DNA from: Nonomuraea jabiensis
GTDB taxonomy: Bacteria > Actinomycetota > Actinomycetes > Streptosporangiales > Streptosporangiaceae
DNA length: 64,000 bases
Assembly (NCBI RefSeq): GCF_014204795.1
Contig: NZ_JACHMB010000001.1
Coordinates: forward strand, 1,612,001 to 1,676,000
Direction of reading: 5' to 3'
Below, in pieces: positions 26,507 to 35,366 of this stretch. Both the position numbers and the translations under genes were made by a program. The stretch's first letter is position 1, and each line of letters opens with the position of its first letter. The notes under the pieces were generated by a model. That model saw only the letters and a program-made list of their open reading frames with translations. It made no database searches and was not told where the DNA came from.

Positions 26507-28570
26507 ATGAGCGAGAGCTTCCCTCGACTGTCTGCCAGGACCCGCCGGTTCACCCTCGGAGTGCCCAGGAGCTTCACGATCACTCCGGACGGCGGCCGGG
26601 TGGTCTTCCTCCGCACGAAATCGGGCACCGATCCGGTGACGTGCCTGTGGGAGCTCGACACCGACACCCACGTCGAGCGCCTGGTCGTCGACCCGCGCGC
26701 GCTCGACGCCGACGAGGAGAACCTGCCGCCGGAGGAGCGGGCCAGGCGCGAGCGCAGCCGGGAGGCGGCGGGCGGCGTGGTCGCGTACGCCACCGACAAG
26801 GACGTCACGCGGGCCTCCTTCGCCCTGTCCGGCGCTCTCTACGTGGTGGACTTCGCGACCGGTCGGACGCGTCGGCTGGACACGCCGGGCGCGGTCATCG
26901 ACCCCCGCCTGTCCCCGGACGGGGGGCAGGTCGCGTACGTCACCGGCGGCGCGCTGCGCGTCCAGGACCTCGGGTCCGGCGCGGACCGCGCGCTGGCCAC
27001 GCCGGAGTCGGAGACCGTGACGTACGGGCTGGCCGAGTTCATCGCCGCCGAGGAGATGAGCCGGATGCGCGGCTACTGGTGGGCGCCATCGGGCGACGCG
27101 CTGCTGGTCGAACGCGTCGACGAGGCCCCGGTCCACGTCTGGCACATCGCCGACCCGGCCAACCCCGACCGTCCCGCGTCGGCCCAGCGCTATCCGGCCG
27201 CCGGCACGCCCAACGCGGTCACCGAGCTGTTCGTGCTGGGGCTCGACGGGTCGCGGGTCGCGGTGCCGTACGAGGAGGAATACCTCACGACGGCGGCCTG
27301 GGACACCCACGCGCTGTCGATCGTGACCCTGACGCGCGACCAGCGCACGATGCGGCTGTTCACGGTCGACCCGGCGACGGGCGCGTCCTCACTGGTGCGC
27401 GAGGACACCGACCCGGCCTGGGTCGACATCGTCTCCGGCGTGCCCGCCCACCTCGACGACGGGTCGCTGGTGTGGGTGGCCGCTTCGGAGGGCGGCAACC
27501 GGCTGTTCGTGGGCGACCGCGCGGTCACCCCGCCCACGCTGCAGGTGCGGGCAGTGCTCGACGTCGATCACGACAGCGTGCTGTTCAGCGCGAGCGGCGA
27601 TCCGACCGAGGTTCACCTGTGGACGTGGGACGGTCATTCGCTGCTGCCGGTCTCGACCCGTTCCGGGGTGTTCTCGGGGCGGATGTCGGGCGGCGTGGGC
27701 GTGCTGACCGAGCAGAGCCTCGACGCCGAGGGCGTGTCGACCACGGTCGTGCGGCGCGACGGCATGGCGGTGCCGATCCCGTCGTTCGCCGAGCGGCCCG
27801 GGCTCGACCTGCGCGTCTCGCTCGGCCGTTCCGGCCGTCGCGAGCTGGCCACCGCCGTGGTGCTGCCCTCGTGGCACGAGCAGGGCTCCGGGAAGCTGCC
27901 GGTCCTCATGGATCCGTACGGCGGGCCGCACGCGCAGCGCGTGCTCAACCGGCGCGGCGCGTTCCTGGAGAGCCAGTGGTTCGCCGAGCAGGGCTTCGCG
28001 GTCATCGTGGCGGACGGTCGCGGCACCCCCGGCCGGGGCCCCGAGTTCGAGCGGTCCGTGCTCAACGACCTGGCGACCCCCGCGCTCGAGGACCAGATCG
28101 ACGCCCTGCAGGGGGTGGCCGAGCAGTATCCCGACGATCTCGACCTGACGAGGGTGGCCATTCGCGGCTGGTCGTTCGGCGGCTTCCTGGCCGCGCTGGC
28201 GGTGCTGCGGCGACCGGACGTGTTCCACGCGGCGGTGGCGGGCGCGCCGGTGACCGACTGGCGGCTGTACGACACGTGCTACACCGAGCGATACCTGGGC
28301 CATCCGGACGAGCAGCCCGAGGTGTACGAGAACTCTTCGCTGTTCGCGGACGCGGCCAAGCTCGAACGCCCGCTGCTGCTGATCCACGGTCTGGCCGACG
28401 ACAACGTGGTGGCCGCCCACACGCTGCGCCTGTCGTCCGCCCTGCTCGCGGCGGGCCGGCAGCACAGCGTGCTCCCGCTGTCCGGGGTGACGCACATGAC
28501 GCCGCAGGAGGTCGTGGCGGAGAACCTGCTGCTGCTCCAGGTCGACTTCCTGAAGAAGTCGCTGGGCTGA
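26507..28570 (+). CDS. S9 family prolyl oligopeptidase / dipeptidyl aminopeptidase
   Basis: 687 residues. The N-terminal two thirds form a beta-propeller (repeated [18 protein letters not shown] strands, with [15 protein letters not shown] as in DPP IV-type enzymes). The C-terminal alpha/beta-hydrolase domain has the nucleophile motif GWSFGG (Ser near residue 557), the acid in GLADDN and His in GVTHM, all intact. No signal peptide is visible, so it is probably cytoplasmic. ATG at 26507 is the first start after the mshB promoter region. Confidence 0.93.
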   Translation: MSESFPRLSARTRRFTLGVPRSFTITPDGGRVVFLRTKSGTDPVTCLWELDTDTHVERLVVDPRALDADEENLPPEERARRERSREAAGGVVAYATDKDVTRASFALSGALYVVDFATGRTRRLDTPGAVIDPRLSPDGGQVAYVTGGALRVQDLGSGADRALATPESETVTYGLAEFIAAEEMSRMRGYWWAPSGDALLVERVDEAPVHVWHIADPANPDRPASAQRYPAAGTPNAVTELFVLGLDGSRVAVPYEEEYLTTAAWDTHALSIVTLTRDQRTMRLFTVDPATGASSLVREDTDPAWVDIVSGVPAHLDDGSLVWVAASEGGNRLFVGDRAVTPPTLQVRAVLDVDHDSVLFSASGDPTEVHLWTWDGHSLLPVSTRSGVFSGRMSGGVGVLTEQSLDAEGVSTTVVRRDGMAVPIPSFAERPGLDLRVSLGRSGRRELATAVVLPSWHEQGSGKLPVLMDPYGGPHAQRVLNRRGAFLESQWFAEQGFAVIVADGRGTPGRGPEFERSVLNDLATPALEDQIDALQGVAEQYPDDLDLTRVAIRGWSFGGFLAALAVLRRPDVFHAAVAGAPVTDWRLYDTCYTERYLGHPDEQPEVYENSSLFADAAKLERPLLLIHGLADDNVVAAHTLRLSSALLAAGRQHSVLPLSGVTHMTPQEVVAENLLLLQVDFLKKSLG

Positions 28571-28601
28571 CCCCCTGACGCGGCTTCACCGGCGCGGGGC
28601 T

Positions 28602-29618
28602 TCACTGTTGACGTAAGGCGTCGAGCGCTCGGGACACGGCCAGCCCGGCGATCACGGCGCCGCCCAGGACGATCATGGTGACGTACGTGGGCATCGCCAG
28701 CAGGGTGAGCTCACCCTGCACGATCGCCAGGATGAGCACGGCGAGCAGCGTGCCGGCGACGCCCCCACGCCCCACGTCGGCGCGCCCCACGTCGGCGCGC
28801 CCCACGTCGGTACGCCCCGCGTCGGCGCGCCCCACGTCGGTACGCCCCGCGTCGGCGCGCCCCGCGTCGGCCACCGTGCCCGCCGCGCCGGTGCCGCTCG
28901 GAAGGGGGCTGCCGTTCAGAACGCCCGGGAGGCCGGTGCCACCCAGGAGAACGGCCGCCAGCGCGAACACCATGGTGAACAGCCCCTGAGACCCCGGCTG
29001 CGCCGCTCCCAGCCGCAACAGCAGCACGAACCCACCCAAAGCGGCAAGCACACATGACCCGGCCAGCCCGACGAGAGGGCCGACCCACCCCGTGGTCAGC
29101 CACTGCCGGAACCCCCGCCGCGCCCACAGCAGCCCGCCCGCCACCGAGACGACGGCGAACACCCCGAACCCCACCACGGGCGAGAGCGACGGCGCCTCCG
29201 GCAGAAGGATCGTCCTGGCCTGGGTGAACCCGAGCGACAACGCGTCGCAGACCACGGCGGCGGCGAGCGTGACCGCCCAGGCCGGCGCCTCCAGCAGCAC
29301 CGTGAACGCCCCCATGACCAGCCCGGAGAGCGCGGCGAGCAGGACGACGAGGAGCACCCCGACGACCAGCGGCAGGCCGAGGACGACCACGACGGAGGCG
29401 ATGAGCACTCCGGACAGCGCGGAGACCGAGCCCACGGCCAGGTTGGGTGTGCCGGCGCGCATCGACAGGGAGAGCGCCACGGCGACCAGGCCGAGCGGCG
29501 CGGAGGACGCGAGGATGTTCAGCAGGTGCCCGCCGGGAGCGGTGAACAGGACCATCCCCAGCCCCAGCACCGTGACGACGCCGAGCGCGCCTTCCCAGAC
29601 CCACTGCCATCTGCCCAC
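28602..29618 (-). CDS. Orphan ABC permease-like membrane protein with pentapeptide repeat insert
   Basis: About 339 residues. The helices and the LSMRAGTPNLAVGSVSALSGV segment resemble ribose-type (BPD_transp_2) permeases. Near the C-terminus, between helices, an insert of about eight pentapeptides of the type ADVGR/ADAGR/TDVGR is encoded by a 15-base DNA repeat. No ATPase or binding-protein gene is adjacent. The start is uncertain: GTG at 29618 is used, and TTG at 29654 or further upstream codons are possible. Transport function is inferred from fold only. Confidence 0.6.
   Translation of the reverse strand: MGRWQWVWEGALGVVTVLGLGMVLFTAPGGHLLNILASSAPLGLVAVALSLSMRAGTPNLAVGSVSALSGVLIASVVVVLGLPLVVGVLLVVLLAALSGLVMGAFTVLLEAPAWAVTLAAAVVCDALSLGFTQARTILLPEAPSLSPVVGFGVFAVVSVAGGLLWARRGFRQWLTTGWVGPLVGLAGSCVLAALGGFVLLLRLGAAQPGSQGLFTMVFALAAVLLGGTGLPGVLNGSPLPSGTGAAGTVADAGRADAGRTDVGRADAGRTDVGRADVGRADVGRGGVAGTLLAVLILAIVQGELTLLAMPTYVTMIVLGGAVIAGLAVSRALDALRQQ
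28769..28868. repeat. 15-base tandem repeat inside permease-like gene
   Basis: Alternating units CGCCCCACGTCGGYR and CGCCCCGCGTCGGYR occur seven to eight times. They keep the frame and encode the pentapeptides AD(V/A)GR and TDVGR, so copy-number change would alter only loop length. Confidence 0.8.
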
Positions 29619-29792
29619 GCCGTCGATCGTGACAACGCCACCCCACCATCGCAAGGCCCATCCCGCCCAAAATCCCCACAGACCACCTCCAACCGGTCGA
29701 GGCGTGCAGCGGTCTGACAACCCCTGGTAGGACCCGCATCCCCAAAAGACCAAACCCTGGTCCGACGCGATTCCGCCTCCCCCTCCGGCATC

Positions 29793-31202
29793 GTGAACGC
29801 CATGCTCAAGCCCCTCACCATCACCATGGCCTTGCTGGGCCTGGGGACCTTGCCGACCACCTCGGCGTCCGCGGCGGCCACCGCCGGCGGGCCACAGCAG
29901 TGGCAGACCTGCCCCAATGACAAGATCGGCATGGAGTGCAGCGACCTCCAGGTCCCGGCCGACTGGCGCAAGCCGGACGGCCGCAAGATCACCCTCAAGC
30001 TGGGCCGCCTGAAGGCCACCGGCAAGTCCGAAGGCTCGGTCCTGATCGCCTACGGCGGCCCCGGCGGCCCCGGCATCGGCCTCACGCAGTCCGTCCCCGA
30101 CTGGTGGGCCAAGCTCCGCGAACGCATGGACATCGTCACGTGGGACACCCGCGGCTACGGCGAGCAGTTCGGAGGCCTCAGCACGGGCCTGCAGTGCGCC
30201 TGGACCCGCGTCCCCATCCCCGACTCACCCCGCGACGACGCCGACTTCGGCCGCCTGTCCGACACCAACCGCGGCTACGCCGAGGCCTGCCGACTCAAGG
30301 ATCCCGAGCTGTTCGCCAACATGAGCTCGGCAGACCAGGCCAGAGACATGGAGGCCATCAGAAAGGCCCTCGGCGACGACAAGCTCAACTACTACGGCGC
30401 CTCCTACGCGGGCTTCTACGGCCAGGCCTACGCCCGCCTCTTCCCGGACCGGATCCGCACGATGGTCCTCGACGGCACGTGGAGCCACAGCGCCACCGAC
30501 TGGGAGCAGGAGCTGGAGGAGATGGCCAAGTCCAACGAGCAGTTCCTGCGACGCTTCTTCACCTGGTGCGCCTCCAACGACTGCGCGGACGTCCCCGCCC
30601 TCTGGCGCACCCTGATCGCCCGAGCCGACCGCACCCCCATCCCCACGAAGACCGCCAACGTCGCCTACAAGACCCGCGACCTCCAGAGCTTCGCCCTGGG
30701 CCTGGCCCGCCAGGGCACCGCCGCCTGGCCCAAACTGGCCCAGGCGATCCGCAAGGCCGCCGACGGCGACGCCTCCGACTTCGTCCCGCAACGCGGCGCC
30801 CGCTACCCCGACCAGGCCACCGGCGTCACCGAATGCGCCGACTGGCCCCGCTTCGCCAACCGCAAGGAGATGACCGCCACCATCAAGCGCCTGCAACGCG
30901 TGGCCCCCAACACCGGCACGGCCAACACCCTCGCCTCAGCGACCCTGGGCTGCATCGGCTGGCCCCAGCCGGTCACCAACCCACCCGCCCCTCTCCCCAA
31001 GGGCCTCCCACCCATGCTGGGAGCAGGCGCCTGGGGCGAGTCCGACGCCGTGACCCGCGTCCTCTCCCAGGTGCCCGGCAGCGCCACCATCCACCACAAC
31101 GGCCCCGGCCACACCCTCTATGGCACCAACCCCTGCGCCCGCGACCACATCAACCACTACTTCACCGACCGCACCCTGCCCCCCACCAAAACAGAATGCT
31201 GA
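29793..31202 (+). CDS. Secreted alpha/beta hydrolase, tripeptidyl aminopeptidase-like
   Basis: 469 residues. A signal peptide ends near TSASAAA. The oxyanion motif is YGGPGGPG, the nucleophile is Ser in YYGASYAG (near residue 204) and the His is in GPGHTLYG near the C-terminus. Cys-rich positions (CPNDKIGMEC, CASNDC, NPCARD) suggest disulfides. This architecture matches Streptomyces SlpD/SlpE and Tap-type exopeptidases. It is divergent from the permease-like gene. Confidence 0.88.
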   Translation: MNAMLKPLTITMALLGLGTLPTTSASAAATAGGPQQWQTCPNDKIGMECSDLQVPADWRKPDGRKITLKLGRLKATGKSEGSVLIAYGGPGGPGIGLTQSVPDWWAKLRERMDIVTWDTRGYGEQFGGLSTGLQCAWTRVPIPDSPRDDADFGRLSDTNRGYAEACRLKDPELFANMSSADQARDMEAIRKALGDDKLNYYGASYAGFYGQAYARLFPDRIRTMVLDGTWSHSATDWEQELEEMAKSNEQFLRRFFTWCASNDCADVPALWRTLIARADRTPIPTKTANVAYKTRDLQSFALGLARQGTAAWPKLAQAIRKAADGDASDFVPQRGARYPDQATGVTECADWPRFANRKEMTATIKRLQRVAPNTGTANTLASATLGCIGWPQPVTNPPAPLPKGLPPMLGAGAWGESDAVTRVLSQVPGSATIHHNGPGHTLYGTNPCARDHINHYFTDRTLPPTKTEC

Positions 31203-31622
31203 CCCCACAACGTCACCACGGTGGACACCGCCTTGTCGGCAACAACGGCCGGACCTACGCCTTCTCCACCGACCGGCCTCACCACGCACCCACTAGCTAG
31301 CACCCAACCACAGACAACCCACGGGAGCGCCGCTCCGGGGGGGTGCGACTCGGGCGCGCCAACAACAGCGCCAAACCCGACACAAGGACTCGCCCCCGGC
31401 GCCGACCCCAACTCCAAAGCACCGCCTTTCGACGTCGCACAACAAAACCGCCCGCCCTCGCAACCGGCACCACCAGCCAACAACGCCCCGCGCCCGACAC
31501 AGGAACTCACTCGGGACGTCAACGCTCAAGACTGAAGCCGATACCGAGATCCACGATGGCGCCGAGACCACCACATGCCCTCCACACAGCACCAACGGGC
31601 AACTTCGGCACCGCTGAGGTTG
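31203..31622. other. Non-coding stretch left of IS256 element
   Basis: 420 bases between the tripeptidyl-peptidase-like gene and the IS left end. The open frames here are Pro/Thr/Arg-rich without recognisable domains. No terminator with a T-run, RNA gene or gene fragment was recognised. Confidence 0.5.
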
Positions 31623-33211
31623 TCACTTCAGGTGTGTAAAGAACGTTTCTGATGGCCTGAGGTCGGTCTTTACCTGATGCGGCCTGGATAGGCGATGTCG
31701 AGTTCGATCAGCGCTTCGCGCCAGCCGATGGTGCGTTGTCCTTCGATCAGGCGGGCGGTGCTGGGCGAGTTCTTGATCTTTCCGGTCTCCTCCTTGGTGA
31801 TGGCGCGTTCGCGGGCGCGTTTGTCCTCGATATTGATGATGGCCAGCCACAGCAGTTTGACCACGGCGTCGTCGCCGGGGAAGTGGCCGCGGGCCTTGGT
31901 GACCTTGCGCAGCTGGTAGTTCAGCGACTCGATGCTATTGGTGGTGTAGAGCAGCTTGCGGACCGCCGGGGAGAAGGCGAAGAACGGGGTGAAGCGGTCC
32001 CAGGCGGTCTCGAACACACGGGCCGCCTGCGGATACCTCTGGCCCCAGGTGGAGGCGGTGAAGTCGGCCAGGGCGTCGAAGGCGGCTTCCGCACTGGGCG
32101 CCGTATAGATCTTCTTGAGCTCGGCGGCCAGCGTGGCGCGGTCACGACGGGCGACCGGCCGCAGCGCGTTGCGGATCAGGTGCACGACGCAGGCCTGCAC
32201 GATGGTGTGCGGGAAGGCATGGTGGATGGCGTCTTCGAAGCCGTTCAGTCCGTCGGTGCAGGCGATGAGGATGTCGCGCACTCCCCGGTTGCGCAGGTCG
32301 GTCATCACAGAGGTCCAAAAACGGGCCGACTCGCCGGCGGTGGCGGCATCGAGCGGGGTCTTGGCCAGCCAGATCCCCAGCACGTGCTTGTCGCCGTCGG
32401 CGTCGATACCGATCGCGAGGTAGGCGGGTTTGGCCTGGACGCTGTGGTTGTCGCGGACCTTGACCACGATGGCGTCCAGGAACACCACCGGGTAGACGGC
32501 ATCCAACGGCCGTGCCTGCCAGGCGCGGACCTCTTCGAGTACGGCGTCGGTGATGTTGGAGATGGCCTCGTGCGACAGTTCGGTGTCGTAGATCTGACGC
32601 AGGTGGTGCTGGATGTCGCGCACGCTCATGCCGTGCGCGTACAGGCTGATGATCATGTCGTCCAGGCCGCCGGAGACGCGGCCGGCCCGTTTGGGCACCA
32701 GCATCGGCTCGAAGGTGCCGGCCCGGTCGCGGGGCACGGACAGCCGCACCGGCCCCACCCCCGTCTGCACGGTCTTGCCGATCCTGCCGTTGCGGGAGTT
32801 GCCGCTGCCATGGCCGGCCACCTCGTGCTTGCCGTAGCCCAGATGCGCCGACAGCTCGCCCTCCAGCGCGCGTTCCAGCACCGCCTTGACCAACTCGCCG
32901 AGCATCGAGCCCTGCCCGGTCAGCCGCAGCCCGCCCGCGCTGTCGCGTGAGCGTTCCAGCAGCAGGTCCAGCACGTGATCGCCGAGCAGGTCCCGCAACG
33001 GCGTCTCGCCGTCACGCTGGGGGGATTTTTCCCCGCCATGATGAGCAGCCGCCCCCAGCAGCGCCGATGTGTCATCGTGCTGGTCTTGCCCCACCGCGGC
33101 CAGCGCGGTTCTTCCCCGTGTCGTGGACATGATCGTGTTCTCCCCCGAGATGGTCAATGATCTTTGCAGATTTCCGTCTACGTTTGGTGATCATTTCCAC
33201 ACCTGGAGTGA
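31623..33211. mobile_element. IS256-family insertion sequence
   Basis: The element is bounded by imperfect 18-base inverted repeats: TCACTTCAGGTGTGTAAA at 31623-31640 and the complement of TCACTCCAGGTGTGGAAA at 33194-33211 (15 of 18 identical). It encodes one transposase on the minus strand. No clear 8-base target duplication is visible next to the ends, so the exact outer ends are approximate. Confidence 0.8.
31670..33130 (-). CDS. IS256 family transposase
   Basis: 486 residues from ATG at 33130 (an in-frame start at 33157 is possible). This is the mutator-type DDE transposase: the first Asp in YPVVFLDAIVVKVRD, the second in IACTDGLNGFEDAI, and Glu in TTNSIESLNYQLR, with C/H spacing between the second Asp and Glu as in IS256 (VVHLIRNALR). 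All catalytic residues and full length are present, so it looks intact. Confidence 0.95.
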   Translation of the reverse strand: MSTTRGRTALAAVGQDQHDDTSALLGAAAHHGGEKSPQRDGETPLRDLLGDHVLDLLLERSRDSAGGLRLTGQGSMLGELVKAVLERALEGELSAHLGYGKHEVAGHGSGNSRNGRIGKTVQTGVGPVRLSVPRDRAGTFEPMLVPKRAGRVSGGLDDMIISLYAHGMSVRDIQHHLRQIYDTELSHEAISNITDAVLEEVRAWQARPLDAVYPVVFLDAIVVKVRDNHSVQAKPAYLAIGIDADGDKHVLGIWLAKTPLDAATAGESARFWTSVMTDLRNRGVRDILIACTDGLNGFEDAIHHAFPHTIVQACVVHLIRNALRPVARRDRATLAAELKKIYTAPSAEAAFDALADFTASTWGQRYPQAARVFETAWDRFTPFFAFSPAVRKLLYTTNSIESLNYQLRKVTKARGHFPGDDAVVKLLWLAIINIEDKRARERAITKEETGKIKNSPSTARLIEGQRTIGWREALIELDIAYPGRIR

Positions 33212-33475
33212 TACCCCCGCACCGCTTCGCCACCGCATCGGCATCGAGACCTGTCCGTAGGCATGTCCGTGGGCATGGCGGCGTCGTCGGGAGCGGCTGT
33301 GGTGACGCGGTGCCAGGCGGCGCACCGATTGCGACACCCGAACGACGGATACACGCCCACAGATGGACTGCTGTCCGCGTACTTCTTTGAGCGCTCCACG
33401 AAGTACGGAGATATGTGCACCAGCGCAGCGGCTGTCTCTCCTCCGATCTAACGATTCCCCCGGAGGCTTGGGGTG

Positions 33476-34033
33476 TCATGAAGGCATCCGCTGACCACGG
33501 GCGGGGTGACGGCGCCGGTGGTAGGCGTAGGCCAAGGCGAGCACTATCGGGCCCCACAGCGCAATCGGGGTGATGCACACCATGGCCAGCGCCTGCCACC
33601 AGCCGTTCTCATACTCCGTGCGGTCAAAGACGCCGACCCAGGCGAGCACCATCCAGACCGAGATCGCGCTCAGAAGGAGCCCTCCGATCACGGCCGGGAC
33701 GACCGCCGCCATGGCCGGCACACGTCTGCCGCCGATGACCGGGATCCAGTTCGGGACCACCTCGCCCCAGCCACGCACCAGACCGATGCTGAACAGCGCC
33801 ACCAACTCGGTGATCACACTGAGCCCGAAGACATAAGGGATAGTGATCCACAACGGTGATACAGGCGCGTCGTTGAGCTGCCCCATGTCGAAGTGAAAGG
33901 CAAACGGCAACCTCCACAGGCACGAAGGGAGCAGCAGCCAAGGAAGCGCGTAGGCGACACGGAGCGCCCATCGGGGGACGGGCTGTTCGGTGTCGCTGGT
34001 GGCGGGGGCCGCGTGCAGCAGTTTGATCGCCAT
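33476..34033 (-). CDS. Small polytopic membrane protein
   Basis: 185 residues with four to five hydrophobic segments (VAYALPWLLLPSCLWRLPF, IPYVFGLSVITELVALFSIG, AVVPAVIGGLLLSAISVWMVLAWVGVF, MVCITPIALWGPIVLALAYAY). No signature motif was recognised. ATG at 34033 begins the conserved-looking part. It lies between the IS256 element and a tandem repeat block, with no operon partner. Confidence 0.7.
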   Translation of the reverse strand: MAIKLLHAAPATSDTEQPVPRWALRVAYALPWLLLPSCLWRLPFAFHFDMGQLNDAPVSPLWITIPYVFGLSVITELVALFSIGLVRGWGEVVPNWIPVIGGRRVPAMAAVVPAVIGGLLLSAISVWMVLAWVGVFDRTEYENGWWQALAMVCITPIALWGPIVLALAYAYHRRRHPARGQRMPS

Positions 34034-34107
34034 GGCTGCACTCTCGCCGGGCACCGAGGATAAAAGATCACCTGTGAGAATGACCCGCCTCCCCCATGCG
34101 AGCCAAT

Positions 34108-34435
34108 CAGGTGAACGCCCGCAAGACGGATTCGGACAACGCCTGCGCGACGGATCCAGGCGGACGCCAACCGGAGAACGAACTGCTCCAGTTACCGCAC
34201 CGCCCACCACCCGAGCCCATCAGGTGAACACCCGCAAGACGGATTCGGCCAACCCCACTGCGCGACGGATCCAGGCGAACGTCAACCGGAGAACGAACTG
34301 CTCCAGTTACCGCACCGCCCACCACCCGAGCCCATCAGGCGAACACCCACAAAGCGGATTCGGCCAACCCCACTGCGCGACGGATCCAGGCGAACGTCAA
34401 CCGGAGAACGAACTGCTCCGGTTATCGCACCGCCC
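34108..34435. repeat. Three tandem ~114-base repeats at the 3' end of the marR-like gene
   Basis: Units start at 34108, 34221 and 34336 (periods 113 and 115). They share GACGGATTC, ACTGCGCGACGGATCCAGG and a hairpin segment. The third unit contains the last codons and stop of the MarR-type gene; the other two carry copies of the same segment (GCACCGCCC) downstream, so the gene end was duplicated with its flank. Confidence 0.9.
34399..34423 (-). terminator. Hairpin at the MarR-type gene stop
   Basis: A perfect 8-base inverted repeat (AACCGGAG / CTCCGGTT) with a 9-base loop begins inside the TAA stop codon. The two other repeat units carry the same hairpin with one mismatch (CTCCAGTT), so up to three terminator-like stems follow the gene. 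Confidence 0.5.
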
Positions 34436-35318
34436 GCGTGAGGAGGTCATTGAGGGCGGCCTGCTCTTCCGAAGTGAGCCGGGCCAAGGGTGAAGCCTCA
34501 GTGAGCAGGTCGATCAGTCGCTCGCGGAGTGCGACGCCTTCGGGGGTCAGCACGAGTTGTTTGGCCCGGCGGTCACCAGGATGAGGGCGCCGTTCGACGA
34601 TGCCCTGCTCCTCCAGCCGATCGACCACGAAGGTGGCGTTCGACGGCTCGCAACTCATCCGATCGGCAAGGTCGCGCATGGTCATCGGCCCGGTGAGTTC
34701 GCGCAGCGCCACCGCCTGGGCCACCGTCAGGTCCAGCGCGCCCGCCCGCTCCCTGATATGACCCTCAATCTGCTTGGCCAGGGCGCCGACGAGACCGCAC
34801 AGGTTCCGCTCGGCAATGGCACGCTCCGCGCTGTCGGCGGCACTCCTGCTGGCGGCGCTGCTGCTGGCGGCGCTGCTGCTGGAGGCGCTGCTACTGGGGG
34901 CGTCCGCACCCGTGGCCTCCACACCAGTGGCGTCACCGCTGGTGGCGAGGCTGCCGCTGGTCCGGTCGCTGTCGGTGGCGGCGCCCCTGTCTCTGGTCGC
35001 GTAGCTGCCTCTGCTCGCGTCGCGGTCGGTGGTGGCGAAGCTGCCGATGGTGGCGTCGCCATCGGTGGTGGCGCCACTGCTGCTGGTCGCCCGGCTGCCG
35101 ATGGCCGCGAGGCTGCCGCTAGTGGCATCGCTGCCGGTGGCACCGCTGGTGGCGAGGCTGCCGTTGGTCGCGTGGCTGTTCGTGGTGGTGAGGCTAACAG
35201 CGGCATCGCTGGCAGTGGCACCCCCGGCAGTGGCACCCCCGGCAGTGGCACCGCTGGTAGAGGTGAGGCTGGGAGTGGGGGCGGGGTCGGGCGGCTTCAC
35301 AGGGACAGGATAGCTCAA
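34422..35318 (-). CDS. MarR family regulator with long low-complexity N-terminus
   Basis: The C-terminal ~145 residues are a normal MarR winged-HTH (MTMRDLADRMSCEPSNATFVVDRLEEQG, wing HPGDRRAKQLVLTPEG). Before it, from a TTG start at 35318, lie ~150 residues of Ser/Thr/Ala/Gly/Asp repeats (GSLATSG, ATTDGDATIGS, ASSSSAASSS), about doubling the usual size. A later unrecognised start is possible, which would leave the repeats untranslated. It is divergent from the MBL hydrolase at 35367, so it probably controls that gene and itself. Confidence 0.8.
   Translation of the reverse strand: MSYPVPVKPPDPAPTPSLTSTSGATAGGATAGGATASDAAVSLTTTNSHATNGSLATSGATGSDATSGSLAAIGSRATSSSGATTDGDATIGSFATTDRDASRGSYATRDRGAATDSDRTSGSLATSGDATGVEATGADAPSSSASSSSAASSSAASRSAADSAERAIAERNLCGLVGALAKQIEGHIRERAGALDLTVAQAVALRELTGPMTMRDLADRMSCEPSNATFVVDRLEEQGIVERRPHPGDRRAKQLVLTPEGVALRERLIDLLTEASPLARLTSEEQAALNDLLTRAVR
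34830..35290. repeat. Degenerate short-repeat tract in the MarR N-terminal region
   Basis: Degenerate 12-15-base units built on GGTGGCGAGGCTGCCG and CTGGTGGCG recur across about 460 bases, keeping both strands open. On the coding strand it reads as Ser/Thr/Ala/Gly-rich sequence. Confidence 0.65.
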
Positions 35319-35366
35319 GCATGCATATTTGCAGCTTTAATAGTTCTAGTTGTAAGTTTCTCTGCC
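35319..35366. promoter_or_regulatory. Divergent promoter region of marR-like and MBL genes
   Basis: A 48-base AT-rich spacer (ATATTTGCAG, TTTAATAGTTCTAGTTG) separates the two divergent starts. It contains GCATGC and the direct repeat TAGTTCTAGTT. It is the only place for both promoters and the likely MarR-type operator; no exact long palindrome was found. Confidence 0.45.

Noticed and set aside
31221..31595. Possible small genes on both strands left of the IS256 element
   Set aside because: No ribosome-binding site, no domain, and Thr/Pro or Arg/Val-rich composition; probably non-coding.
33157..33451. Short frames just right of the IS256 element
   Set aside because: They cross the IS end and show no similarity to known proteins.
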